Below are positions 24,576 to 32,164 of a stretch of 32,188 nt of DNA, piece after piece. The position numbers were made by a program, and so were the translations under genes. Source of the DNA: Azospirillum doebereinerae. Lineage in GTDB: Bacteria > Pseudomonadota > Alphaproteobacteria > Azospirillales > Azospirillaceae. The stretch covers positions 1 through 32,188 of the forward strand of contig NZ_RZIJ01000042.1 in the NCBI RefSeq assembly GCF_003989665.1, in the 5' to 3' direction. The notes under the pieces are model-generated. The model saw only the letters and a program-made list of their open reading frames with translations, did not search any database and was not told where the DNA came from. How positions within the stretch are numbered: position 1 is the first letter of the stretch; every line of letters starts with the position of its first letter.

Positions 24576-24694
24576 GGACGTCCCCGACGATCCGGGGCAA
24601 AGGCGACGGACCGAAGGCCGTCGCCGCTTTTTCTGCAAGGTCCGGCCGCCCCGCCCTGGGGCGGCGCACGAACGCTCTATATTCCCTTCCATGA
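24572..24694 (+). pseudogene. Decayed 5' stub of a second parA
   Basis: The 40-codon frame begins in the same ATGA junction as the intact parA at 19074 and keeps MRT then GKGDGPKA, matching MRT...GKGGGPKTA. Homology ends after about 60 bp, and the frame ends in an ATGA overlap with vsr. It marks where the R-M cassette replaced the rest of the copy-2 operon. It could now act as a coupling leader for vsr. Confidence 0.65.
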
Positions 24695-25134
24695 CCGACA
24701 CCCGCACGCCCGAGCAACGCCGCCGTATCATGCAGGCGGTCAAGACCAAAGACACCGGCCCGGAATGGGTTGTCCGGCGATGGTTGCACGCGCGTGGCTA
24801 CCGCTACCGTCTCCATCGCAAGGATCTGCCCGGCCGCCCGGACATCGTACTTTCCGGCCGCCGGCTGGCGATCTTCGTTCATGGGTGTTTCTGGCACAGC
24901 CACGGGTGCGAGAAAGGCCGCGCTCCGAAATCGCGGTTGGAGTATTGGGGGCCGAAGCTGGAGGCGAATCGCCAGCGAGATGCGTCCAAAGCGGCAGAGC
25001 TGGAAGCGCTCGGTTGGAAGGTTCTTACGATCTGGCAGTGCGAAATCAAAGACGAGGCGACACTTGCTGCCGCCCTGCTGCCCGTTCTTGAGGATGGCAA
25101 AAACCCGATCGACAAGGCCCCCGAAACCGGCTAA
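24691..25134 (+). CDS. vsr: Very short patch repair (Vsr) endonuclease
   Basis: This codes for 147 aa, the usual length of Vsr. It nicks 5' of the T in T:G mismatches that arise when 5-methylcytosine deaminates, starting repair. The start MTDTRTPEQRRRIMQAVKTKD is the standard family N-terminus. RPDIV gives catalytic Asp51, and FVHGCFWHSHGC supplies His64, His69 and zinc-ligand cysteines, in the same numbering as E. coli Vsr. It is followed 32 bp later by the cytosine methyltransferase whose mutagenic effect it would counter. A TATATT lies 9 bp upstream of the ATG. Confidence 0.96.
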   Translation: MTDTRTPEQRRRIMQAVKTKDTGPEWVVRRWLHARGYRYRLHRKDLPGRPDIVLSGRRLAIFVHGCFWHSHGCEKGRAPKSRLEYWGPKLEANRQRDASKAAELEALGWKVLTIWQCEIKDEATLAAALLPVLEDGKNPIDKAPETG

Positions 25135-25166
25135 CGTGCAGCGTGTTGCACCCGGTTTAGAGAGCT

Positions 25167-26504
25167 ATGCGCGTGAGACCCATCGGTATCGACTTGTTCG
25201 CAGGGGCCGGCGGCTTGTCGCTCGGATTCGAACAGGCAGGCTTCGACGTGGTGGCCGCGGTCGAGGTCGACCCGATCCATTGCGCCGTCCACAAGTTCAA
25301 CTTTCCCGAAACCGCCGTCATCCCGCGGTCGGTCGTTGGCCTGACTGCCGCGGAAATCCGGCTGGCCGCGGGCATCGGCAACCGCTCTGTCGATTGCGTG
25401 TTCGGCGGGCCGCCGTGCCAGGGGTTTTCGCTCATGGGCCAGCGGGCCCTCGAAGACCCTCGGAACGGCTTGGTGCTGGAGTTCGTTCGGCTCGTTGCCG
25501 AATTGGAGGCAAAGACCTTCGTTTTCGAGAACGTGAAGGGCCTTACGGTCGGGAAGCACAAAGCTTTTCTGGAGGAGTTGGTCCAGGCCTTCGACAAGGC
25601 GGGGTATGCGGTGCGGCTCCCCTGGAAGGTGCTGGACGCGGCCAGCTACGGCACACCGCAGCGTCGCCAGCGTCTGATTCTGATGGGCGCGAAGAAAGGC
25701 TTGGCGATCCCCGATTACCCGCTGCCTACCGTCAACCCCGCCGATGCACGCAAGCCTGTGCCGGGGCTGCCGAGCGGGCCGAACTGTGCGGAGGCGATCG
25801 GCGACCTGCCCGACGCGGACAGCTTCGCCGATCTCGTCGAAAGCGACAGCGTGCGAGCGGGCGGCTTCGGGAAGCCGTCCGCCTATGCGGCCGAACTGCG
25901 CTGCCTGACGAATGAGGCTTGGCATCGAGGGTATGCCAGGGAGTGGGATCCGAGCCTTCTCACATCCAGCGCTCGCACCGTCCACACCGGCATTTCGCGC
26001 CGGCGGTTCGGCGAAACCGAACCCGGCTCGGTCGAACCCATCAGCCGCTTTTTCAAGTTGGCTCCGGGAGGGCTGTGCAACACGTTGCGGGCCGGCACCG
26101 ACGGTGCGCGCGGGGCGTTCACCAGCCCGCGGCCCATCCATTACGCGCTGGAGCGCTGCATCACCGTCCGCGAGATGGCACGCCTGCACGGCTTTCCGGA
26201 CTGGTTCCGACTTCAGGCCACCAAATGGCACGGCGCCCGCCAAGTGGGGAACGCCGTTCCGGCGCCTCTCGCTCGGGCCATCGGCCAAGCGATAACGGCG
26301 GCCTTGGGGGGCGCGCCGACGCGGCCCGAGAAGGCGATCCGGTTGGGCGACCCGGCCCTGCTTTATATGGATATGTCGGACGCCGCGGATTATTTCGCTG
26401 TCGCGCGACCGAACGGCCGACGGGACCGCAAGAGCGGAGCGAAGAAGCGGAAGCAACACGAAATCGAGGCCGAACAAATCCGGTCGAAGGTTGCAAATGG
26501 CTAA
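25167..26504 (+). CDS. DNA (cytosine-5) methyltransferase of a type II R-M system
   Basis: This codes for 445 aa. Motif I is DLFAGAGGLSLGFE (9-22), motif IV GGPPCQGFS with catalytic Cys84, motif VI FENVKG (Glu121), motif VIII PQRRQRLIL and motif X QVGNAVP near residue 359. The target-recognition region lies between VIII and the late motifs. The C-terminus is a basic tail (RRDRKSGAKKRKQ). It protects the host's own sites from the linked endonuclease. The gene overlaps the next by eight bases and follows vsr. The recognition sequence cannot be read from the protein, though association with Vsr suggests that the methylated C gives deamination hot spots. Confidence 0.96.
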   Translation: MRVRPIGIDLFAGAGGLSLGFEQAGFDVVAAVEVDPIHCAVHKFNFPETAVIPRSVVGLTAAEIRLAAGIGNRSVDCVFGGPPCQGFSLMGQRALEDPRNGLVLEFVRLVAELEAKTFVFENVKGLTVGKHKAFLEELVQAFDKAGYAVRLPWKVLDAASYGTPQRRQRLILMGAKKGLAIPDYPLPTVNPADARKPVPGLPSGPNCAEAIGDLPDADSFADLVESDSVRAGGFGKPSAYAAELRCLTNEAWHRGYAREWDPSLLTSSARTVHTGISRRRFGETEPGSVEPISRFFKLAPGGLCNTLRAGTDGARGAFTSPRPIHYALERCITVREMARLHGFPDWFRLQATKWHGARQVGNAVPAPLARAIGQAITAALGGAPTRPEKAIRLGDPALLYMDMSDAADYFAVARPNGRRDRKSGAKKRKQHEIEAEQIRSKVANG

Positions 26505-27294
26505 GAAAGCGGAGCGGCCGAACCGCTACAAGCTCTTGATCGAGTCGATTTTCTTCAATCATTGGGAGGAAGGAAGCACGGAGTTCGAGTTCGAAAGGAC
26601 CGAGTTCGAGACCGTTGCGGCAAAGCTGGATATCAAGCTTCCGAAAAACCAAGGCGACGTGATGTACGCGCTGCGCTATCGGATCGGCTTTCCCGACAGA
26701 ATTATCGACACTCAACCGGACGAACTCGAGTGGATCATCGAGGGCGCGGGACGGTCGCGCTACCGTTTTCGCCTGGTCAAGAAGACGCGCATCCTGCCGC
26801 GCGAGGATCTGGCGCGCATCTCGATCCCGGACGCGACGCCGGAACTGATCCGGGCCTACGCACTCGACGACGAACAGGCCCTGCTCGCCATTGTCCGTTA
26901 CAACCGGCTGATCGACACCTTTCTCGGCCTCACGACCTACAGCTTGCAGAACCACCTGCGAACGACGGTGAAAGGGATCGGGCAGATCGAGATCGACGAA
27001 CTGTACGTCGGTCTCGACAAGCATGGATGCCATTACGTCATTCCTGTCCAAGCGAAAGGCGGGACGGATCAAATCGGCGTCGTCCAGACGACGCAGGACA
27101 TCCGCTTCGTGGAACAGAAATTTCCTGGAATGCGGTGCAGAGCTATTTCTGCACAATTCATGGAAGATGGGATCGTGGCCTTGTTCGAACTGACCTTGCA
27201 GGACGATGAGGTGAAGGTTGTGGAGGAGCGTCATTACAAGCTGGTGCCAGCCTCCGAACTCGACCGAGATGCGATACGTAGTTATCGGAGTTGA
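26497..27294 (+). CDS. Putative type II restriction endonuclease
   Basis: This codes for 265 aa. IEIDELYVGLDKHGCHYVIP followed by VQAKGGTDQIGVVQ (residues 164-196) fits a PD-(D/E)xK-type nuclease core with acids at 165-168 and Lys187 (QxK in place of ExK). The N-terminal region contains a probable small DNA-binding domain. The start ATG at 26497 follows GAAGG and overlaps the methyltransferase stop, the usual coupling in R-M operons. A specific restriction family was not recognised, so the assignment rests on motif and position. Confidence 0.75.
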   Translation: MAKKAERPNRYKLLIESIFFNHWEEGSTEFEFERTEFETVAAKLDIKLPKNQGDVMYALRYRIGFPDRIIDTQPDELEWIIEGAGRSRYRFRLVKKTRILPREDLARISIPDATPELIRAYALDDEQALLAIVRYNRLIDTFLGLTTYSLQNHLRTTVKGIGQIEIDELYVGLDKHGCHYVIPVQAKGGTDQIGVVQTTQDIRFVEQKFPGMRCRAISAQFMEDGIVALFELTLQDDEVKVVEERHYKLVPASELDRDAIRSYRS

Positions 27295-27513
27295 TGCACC
27301 CGAGAGCAACGGGAGGCGCTTTGAGTCCGTCCGCAAGCTCGATGAACGAGGCGATGCGACGTGAAGGTCGGCGCATTTCCGAACGACAGTGTGGAGAAAA
27401 CTGAAAAAATCTGCGAACCCGCAACAATCGGCAAGGAATTGGTAATTTTTTGGGTAAACAATCCTAGATTCTGGCCTTCTTCTCCGTGCCGGGCCGTCTT
27501 CGGAGGTTGATCC

Positions 27514-27807
27514 ATGTCCACTGCCGCGCCCCTCATGCCGATCCTGCTGGCTTATCAGGGGCTGGCGCCACACGCGGACGCGGAGGCGGTGGACGACCTG
27601 CGAAGCAAGCAGGAAAGCCTGCTGGCGCGCGGGGAAATCGCCGATGGGTCCGATCTCTACGCCAAGGCCCTCTATCTACGCGACACCGCCCGGATCGATC
27701 CGGGCCTCATCAGCATGGAGGCGGTGGACACGTTGGTAGCTGGCGTCCTGCGTCTCCACGGACCGGCGCTGAGTGAGCCGTTGGCGCCGTTCGCCGTCGC
27801 GGCCTGA
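27514..27807 (+). CDS. Hypothetical phage-type protein
   Basis: This codes for 97 aa, mostly helical, with LAYQGLAPHADAEAVDDLRS and LYAKALYLRDTARID. It has a good GGAGG Shine-Dalgarno 8 nt before the ATG. The upstream 219 bp contain no gene but an AT-rich stretch (27420-27470) that probably holds the promoter. The function is unknown. It begins the right-hand phage operon after the R-M cassette. Confidence 0.6.
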   Translation: MSTAAPLMPILLAYQGLAPHADAEAVDDLRSKQESLLARGEIADGSDLYAKALYLRDTARIDPGLISMEAVDTLVAGVLRLHGPALSEPLAPFAVAA

Positions 27808-27812
27808 CTGTC

Positions 27813-28613
27813 ATGGCCGTTGCGCTTGCTCAGCCCGCCGACCACCGCCTCGCCCTCGACCTGGAGGCCCTGCTGGTCTGGGCGATCCGCGACCAGCAGG
27901 CCGACCGCACCGGCGCCGCGCTCCACCCGGCCGAGGCCATCGCCCATTACGGCCTGCTGCACGGGCTGCCGGCCGGCGCGGGGGTTTACCGCACCGGCAT
28001 CAGCGCCGACGGCTGCGCCACCATCGCCAACCGCTTCGAGGTTGGCGCCGACATCGACGGGGGCGGAGCGATCCGGGGAATCCCGCCGCGCGTCCATCCC
28101 GACGCCGAGCTGGTCGCCGAGGCTCTGGAGTGGCTGCCCGCCAGCGAGCGCCGGGTCATCCAGGACCACGCCCGCCACACCGACCGGCCGGTCTGGCTGC
28201 CGCTGGGGGCGCCGCTGGTCGCCAAGATGCGGCCGGGGCACAAGCCGGGCCGGTACCGCCATGTCGTCGCCGATGTGGGGTGGGAGGCCTCGCCCAAGCA
28301 GTCGGAGATCGCCCAGCGCTATTTCGCTCGCGGCGTCTCGCTGTTCGATCGCCTGGGCCGACGCCGGATCGTCGAAGAGGAACGCGGTTTCCAGTTCCGC
28401 GTCCTGGGCGACGGCACCCGGCAGGTGTTGGCGGAGTGGTGCCCGCTGGAGCCGAAGCACAGCGCCGAGGAGATCGCCGAGGCCAACGAGGACTATCGGT
28501 TCTGGCACGGCGCCATGGAGGCCCTGCACGAGCGGCTGTGCGGCAAGGCGCTGCGGGATCACCGCCTCACCGGGTTTACCGCACCGGCCCGTCCATGGGA
28601 TGATAGTCCTTGA
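27813..28613 (+). CDS. Hypothetical phage-type protein
   Basis: This codes for 266 aa. LALDLEALLVWAIRDQQADR is followed by WLPLGAPLVAKMRPGHKPGR and ASPKQSEIAQRYFARGVSLFDRLG, the latter a helix-turn-helix-like segment. No known family is recalled with confidence. It starts five bases after the previous stop and is followed by a strong terminator, so the two genes form one transcription unit. Shadows in the other frames are long only because of GC content. Confidence 0.6.
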   Translation: MAVALAQPADHRLALDLEALLVWAIRDQQADRTGAALHPAEAIAHYGLLHGLPAGAGVYRTGISADGCATIANRFEVGADIDGGGAIRGIPPRVHPDAELVAEALEWLPASERRVIQDHARHTDRPVWLPLGAPLVAKMRPGHKPGRYRHVVADVGWEASPKQSEIAQRYFARGVSLFDRLGRRRIVEEERGFQFRVLGDGTRQVLAEWCPLEPKHSAEEIAEANEDYRFWHGAMEALHERLCGKALRDHRLTGFTAPARPWDDSP

Positions 28614-28663
28614 CATGGGATCAATCTCTTGACAGGGTGAGCGGGACGCATTGCGCGCGAACG

Positions 28664-28700
28664 AAAGCCCGCCCCGGTGATGAGCCGGGGTGGGCTTTTT
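28664..28700 (+). terminator. Strong rho-independent terminator
   Basis: AAAGCCCGCCCCGG (28664-28677), loop TGATGAG, CCGGGGTGGGCTTT (28685-28698) and a T-run to 28700 form a 14-bp stem with one G-U pair. It ends the 27514-28613 unit. Confidence 0.9.
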
Positions 28701-28717
28701 GCTGTCTGGGGGTTGGC

Positions 28718-28975
28718 ATGGTTCGGCACGTCTTCGAGGCCGTCCTGTGCCTTCAGCTCGGCCCGGTCGATCTGGAGTTCGACACGCGCATCACCTACCA
28801 GGGCGGACGCTTCCAGGCCGACATCGAGGCGGTCGAGGTCCGGACCGGACAGGGCTGGATCCCGGTGCCGACGCTGATCGCGCTGGTCGAGGAAAGCCCG
28901 GCCCTGTTCGACGCGCTGCGCGATCACGCTTGTGGGCGGATAGCCGACGCACGGTGCGTCGCGCGCCGACTTTGA
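28718..28975 (+). CDS. Small hypothetical phage-type protein
   Basis: This codes for 85 aa. The first half is beta-rich (FEAVLCLQLGPVDLEFDTRI), and ALVEESPALFDALRDHA is helical. The frame is open upstream through the terminator, but that part is rejected and ATG 28718 is used. No family is recognised. Confidence 0.5.
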   Translation: MVRHVFEAVLCLQLGPVDLEFDTRITYQGGRFQADIEAVEVRTGQGWIPVPTLIALVEESPALFDALRDHACGRIADARCVARRL

Positions 28976-28991
28976 TACGGAGACCGAGGAC

Positions 28992-29180
28992 ATGGACGGC
29001 TTGATCGGCGAAGCCTTGGCCGCCGGGGCAGGAATCACGCATGGCGACGCCAGCCGACCGGCGGCGGCCTACCCGTCCTCGGCCGAGGTCGAACGGTTTC
29101 GGCAGAAGGTTGCGGCGACGTTGCGCGAGCTGCCGGAGGACATGACCGTCGCGGAGCTGCGCGACGCGCTGGAGGGGTGA
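28992..29180 (+). CDS. Small hypothetical protein upstream of the recombinase
   Basis: This codes for 62 aa with an acidic helical C-terminus (VERFRQKVAATLRELPEDMT, VAELRDALEG). GAGGA precedes the ATG. Its stop overlaps the start of the recombinase (GTGA), so translation is coupled. It may be a small accessory or directionality factor, but nothing in the sequence proves this. Confidence 0.55.
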   Translation: MDGLIGEALAAGAGITHGDASRPAAAYPSSAEVERFRQKVAATLRELPEDMTVAELRDALEG

Positions 29181-30181
29181 ACCTTCCGGCTCTGCCGGAC
29201 ACCGCCACGACCGGCGCGCAGGACCTCGCCGACGCCCGCCACGCGGCGGTGCTGCTGCTGGACCGCATCCAGGAACACCTCCTCGATGCGTTCTACGCTG
29301 GACGCGGCGCCAACACCGTCCGGGCCTACCGGCAAGACCACGAAGATTTTCGGGCCTTCGTCGCCCGGCAGAAGGGGTTCGAGAGCTTCGGCGACAGCGC
29401 CGAGCGGGCGGTCCGGCTGCTGCTGGCGATCGACCACGGTCCGGCCAACGCCCTGGCGCTGGGCTACCGCAACGACCTGACCGCCCGTCGGCTTCAGCCG
29501 GCGACGATCAACCGCCGGCTGGCCGCCCTGCGGTCCGTCGTGAAGCTCGGCAACACGCTGGGCTTGGTCGTTTGGTCGCTGGAGGTCGAGAACATCGACG
29601 CCGCCGCCTACCGCGACACGCGGGGGCCGGGGCGGGACGGCGTCAAGGCAATCATCGCCCAGGCCAAGGAACGGAGCGACGCCAAGGGCCTGCGCGACAC
29701 CGCCATCGTCCGGCTGATGCACGATGTCGCGCTGCGGCGGGGCGAGGTGGTCTCGCTGGACCTGGAGCATTACGACGCCCGCCGGAGCGCCCTGTCGATC
29801 CTCGGCAAGGGGCGGACCCAGCGCGAGCGGGTCACCTTGCCGGCGCCGACCAGGACGGCGCTCGATGCCTGGGTCGCTGCGCGCGGCAGCCGCGCCGGCC
29901 CGCTGTTCCACCGGCTCGACCAAGCCGGCACCGGAGAGGGACGGCTGACCGGTGCCGCCGTCTATGAGCTCGTCGCGAAGCTCGGCGCCAAGGTGGGGCT
30001 GGTGACCCGGCCGCACGGACTGCGGCATTCGGCCATCACCGCTGCGCTGGACGCCAGCAACGGCGACGTTCGCAAGGTGCAGCGCTTCAGCCGACACCGG
30101 GACGTGCGGGTCTTGCAGACCTACGACGACAACCGGAGCGACTTCGCCGGGGAGATGGCGGCGCTCATCACGGAGGATTGA
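29177..30181 (+). CDS. Second tyrosine recombinase (XerC/phage integrase type)
   Basis: This codes for 334 aa. The N-terminal SAM-like domain includes GANTVRAYRQDHEDFRAFV. Catalytic residues are complete: Arg in ALRRGEVVSLD, Lys in GKGRTQRE, HGLR in TRPHGLRHSAIT, His in SRHRDVRVLQ and Tyr in QTYDDNR. It differs clearly from the tRNA-linked integrase at 6764. Lying mid-element between small phage genes and gam, it may resolve element dimers, mobilise a nested element or invert a segment. The GTG start overlaps the previous gene. Confidence 0.92.
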   Translation: MNLPALPDTATTGAQDLADARHAAVLLLDRIQEHLLDAFYAGRGANTVRAYRQDHEDFRAFVARQKGFESFGDSAERAVRLLLAIDHGPANALALGYRNDLTARRLQPATINRRLAALRSVVKLGNTLGLVVWSLEVENIDAAAYRDTRGPGRDGVKAIIAQAKERSDAKGLRDTAIVRLMHDVALRRGEVVSLDLEHYDARRSALSILGKGRTQRERVTLPAPTRTALDAWVAARGSRAGPLFHRLDQAGTGEGRLTGAAVYELVAKLGAKVGLVTRPHGLRHSAITAALDASNGDVRKVQRFSRHRDVRVLQTYDDNRSDFAGEMAALITED

Positions 30182-30183
30182 CG

Positions 30184-30705
30184 ATGCCGGACATCGCCAC
30201 CGCCCCGGCCCGCCGGCCGGCGGCGCCGAGGGTGCGCAACCGGGACGAGGCCACCGCCGCGCTGGGCCGGATCGGCGCTGCACAGGCGCAGCTCGTCCGG
30301 CTGGAGACGGCGCGGGACGTTGGGATCGCGTCGCTGAAGCTGGACTTCGAAACGGCAGCGGCGCCGCTGCGCGCGGCGATCGAGGCCGACACCGACCGCT
30401 TGCGCGGCTGGATCGAGGCCAACCGTGCCGAGCTGCTGCCCGGCAAGAAGAGGTCGCTCGATTTCACCACCGGCACCGCCGGGTTCCGCAAGGCGGCGGA
30501 GCGGGTGGTGGTGGCCGAGGGCATCAACCTGCTGGAGGCGCTGGAAACCGACCGCAAGCTGAAGCGCTTCGTCCGGATCAAGCGCGAGCCGGACCTCCAG
30601 GCCCTGCTGAAGGAGTCGGCGGTGGCCATCACCATCAAGGGCGTGTTGATCGGCGGCGGGGACGATGCCTTCTTCGTCAAGCCGCTGATGTTGTCGGCGA
30701 CCTGA
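30184..30705 (+). CDS. Mu Gam-like host-nuclease inhibitor
   Basis: This codes for 173 aa. A long helical first half (DEATAALGRIGAAQAQLVRL...AAPLRAAIEADTDRLRGWIE) is followed by LLPGKKRSLDFTTGTAGFRK, a beta segment typical of phage Mu Gam, and ALLKESAVAITIKGV. Gam binds double-stranded DNA ends and shields them from exonucleases; it is the phage counterpart of Ku. The start at 30184 is chosen for GGAGG directly upstream. It is probably cotranscribed with the recombinase. An 18-bp perfect inverted repeat overlaps its stop. Confidence 0.88.
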   Translation: MPDIATAPARRPAAPRVRNRDEATAALGRIGAAQAQLVRLETARDVGIASLKLDFETAAAPLRAAIEADTDRLRGWIEANRAELLPGKKRSLDFTTGTAGFRKAAERVVVAEGINLLEALETDRKLKRFVRIKREPDLQALLKESAVAITIKGVLIGGGDDAFFVKPLMLSAT

Positions 30706-30749
30706 AACCGAGCTTGCGAAAATAAGCATTATCGCAAGCTCGGTTTCAG
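30702..30749. repeat. 18-bp perfect inverted repeat at the end of gam
   Basis: CTGAAACCGAGCTTGCGA (30702-30719) and its exact complement (30732-30749) enclose a 12-nt AT-rich loop. It includes the gam stop codon. It may act as a terminator or mRNA stabiliser for gam, or as a recombination or protein-binding site. The length and perfection are unusual, and there is no T-run. Confidence 0.85.
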
Positions 30750-30781
30750 AAGCGATGAAAATCAAAGGCTTGTCTGCCGCA

Positions 30782-31165
30782 TCATTCCTGCCGCAAGGCC
30801 TCGGACAGGGCCGCTCGAAGGGTGTCCGGGGAGCAGGGCATTTCCAGAAGGAGCCCGCCGAACGCTCCCGCCCTCCAGCGCTGGAGCAAACTACAGTCTC
30901 CGGTGATTCCGATCCATGGGATGGAGGCGCCGACCTCGGCTTCGAAGCGGCGGGCCAATTCGTCACCGGTTTGCTGGCCGTTCGTCGGCGGCAGAAGCAA
31001 CACGGTTGGGCGGAGTTGATCCTCTCTCATGCTTGCGAGGATGTCTTCCAGATTGTCGCCGGCGATCACTTGGCATTCCCAAGACTCCAAAAGGGCTTCA
31101 ATGCCAAGGCGCAGAACCGCGTTTTGCTCCAGGACAACGATGGTGTTCCCTTTGATTTCCGGCAC
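30782..31165 (-). CDS. Degenerate receiver-domain (response regulator-like) protein
   Basis: This codes for 127 aa, the size of a lone CheY-type receiver. TIVVLEQNAVLRLGIEALLE is the beta1-alpha1 region of receivers, followed by CQVIAGDNLEDILASM and a mid segment RPTVLLLPPTNGQQTGDEL where the phospho-acceptor Asp would end beta3; proline stands there instead. The usual Lys-Pro before beta5's end is LEMP. Phosphorylation is therefore unlikely; it may bind a kinase or regulator as a decoy. Start GTG at 31165. It runs opposite to its phage neighbours, marking it as a cargo gene. Confidence 0.75.
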   Translation of the reverse strand: MPEIKGNTIVVLEQNAVLRLGIEALLESWECQVIAGDNLEDILASMREDQLRPTVLLLPPTNGQQTGDELARRFEAEVGASIPWIGITGDCSLLQRWRAGAFGGLLLEMPCSPDTLRAALSEALRQE

Positions 31166-31303
31166 GGCGTGACCTCATCCAGGTTCGGGGTGGGTTGGAG
31201 ATTTTCGAAGCCTGAAAACCGCCGAGCGGACGGATCGTACCCGCTGTCACTTTTTTGTCCTCGGCCTGTGACGGCATCAACCCTCAGTAAGTATGGAATT
31301 CCC

Positions 31304-32107
31304 ATGTCCACCGACTCCGTGACGATCGGCGCCGCGACGCTGATGCTGGGCGACTGCATCGAGCGGATGCGGGAGGTGCCCGACGCTTCGATCGACCTCG
31401 TGTTGACCGACGTGCCCTACTCCAGCGGCGCCACGCGGGAAGCCGGCAAGACCGCCTTCAACAAGACGATGACGCGGTCGACCAAGGCCGGGGGGCGGGA
31501 GCGCTGGTTCGGCTCCGACTGCCTGGGCACGCGCGGTTTCAAGGAGCTGCTGCGCAGCTGTGCCTTGGAGTGGCAGCGGGTGCTGGTGCCGGGCGGCTTC
31601 GTCCTGAGCTTCATCGACTGGCGCATGAAGCACGACCTGATGGACGCGGTCGAGGAAGCGGCGGCGGAGCGGCGGTGGATGGACCTGGAAGGCCCCGCCT
31701 ATGACGCGGTGGAGAGCGCCGACCTGAAGCGCTCCACCGAGATCGTTTGGAACAAGATGGTGATGGGCCTGGGCCGGCAGGCCCGGCGCCAGCACGAGAA
31801 CATCATGGTGTTCAGCAAGGGCACCGGGCGTGACGGCTTCAATCACCGCACCGGCTCCGTCCTGTCGCACAAGCCGGTGCGCCTCGGCTTGCATCCGACC
31901 GAGAAGCCGGTCGGGCTGCTGGCCGAACTGATCGAGCTGCATTGCCCGCCCGGCGGCACGGTGCTGGACCCGTTCTTCGGCAGCTGTTCCACCGGCCACG
32001 CGGCCGTGTCCACCGGCCGACGCTTCATCGGCGTGGAGCGTGACCAGCGCTTCCACGAAGTGGGATGGAAGCGGCTGGCCGACCTGACCGAGGAGCGCGC
32101 CGCATGA
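31304..32107 (+). CDS. Phage DNA adenine/N4-cytosine methyltransferase
   Basis: This codes for 267 aa. The catalytic motif LTDVPYSSG (DPPY-type with Val) lies near residue 36. HPTEKPVGLLAELIELHCPPG and TVLDPFFGSCSTGHAAV (motif I, with Cys where Gly is usual) follow near residues 195-230. This order (catalytic motif before the SAM motif) is the beta class of N6A/N4C enzymes, common as solitary methyltransferases in phages, where they shield phage DNA from restriction. GGAA lies before the ATG. No cognate nuclease is adjacent. Confidence 0.9.
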   Translation: MSTDSVTIGAATLMLGDCIERMREVPDASIDLVLTDVPYSSGATREAGKTAFNKTMTRSTKAGGRERWFGSDCLGTRGFKELLRSCALEWQRVLVPGGFVLSFIDWRMKHDLMDAVEEAAAERRWMDLEGPAYDAVESADLKRSTEIVWNKMVMGLGRQARRQHENIMVFSKGTGRDGFNHRTGSVLSHKPVRLGLHPTEKPVGLLAELIELHCPPGGTVLDPFFGSCSTGHAAVSTGRRFIGVERDQRFHEVGWKRLADLTEERAA

Positions 32108-32136
32108 CGATTGAACCGCGCCGGGTTTGTCGGAGG

Positions 32137-32159
32137 CCCCATTTCTTGAGAAGATGGGG
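32137..32159 (+). terminator. Stem-loop after the methyltransferase gene
   Basis: CCCCAT (32137-32142) pairs with ATGGGG (32154-32159), with inner CTT/AAG pairs, followed by TTAT. It is a terminator candidate or the leader of the gene running off the edge. Confidence 0.4.
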
Positions 32160-32164
32160 TTATC

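Noticed and set aside
24646..24665. GC hairpin (CCGCCCC/GGGGCGG) before vsr as a terminator
   Set aside because: The stem is short, no T-run follows, and it lies inside the parA stub frame that runs into vsr.
28610..28717. Upstream extension of the 28718 gene through an open frame
   Set aside because: The extension is encoded by the terminator hairpin and contains no good start.
30955..31210. TTCGAA-containing sites considered as the far attachment site of the tRNA-Lys element
   Set aside because: The bases around them do not match the tRNA T-arm and acceptor sequence.
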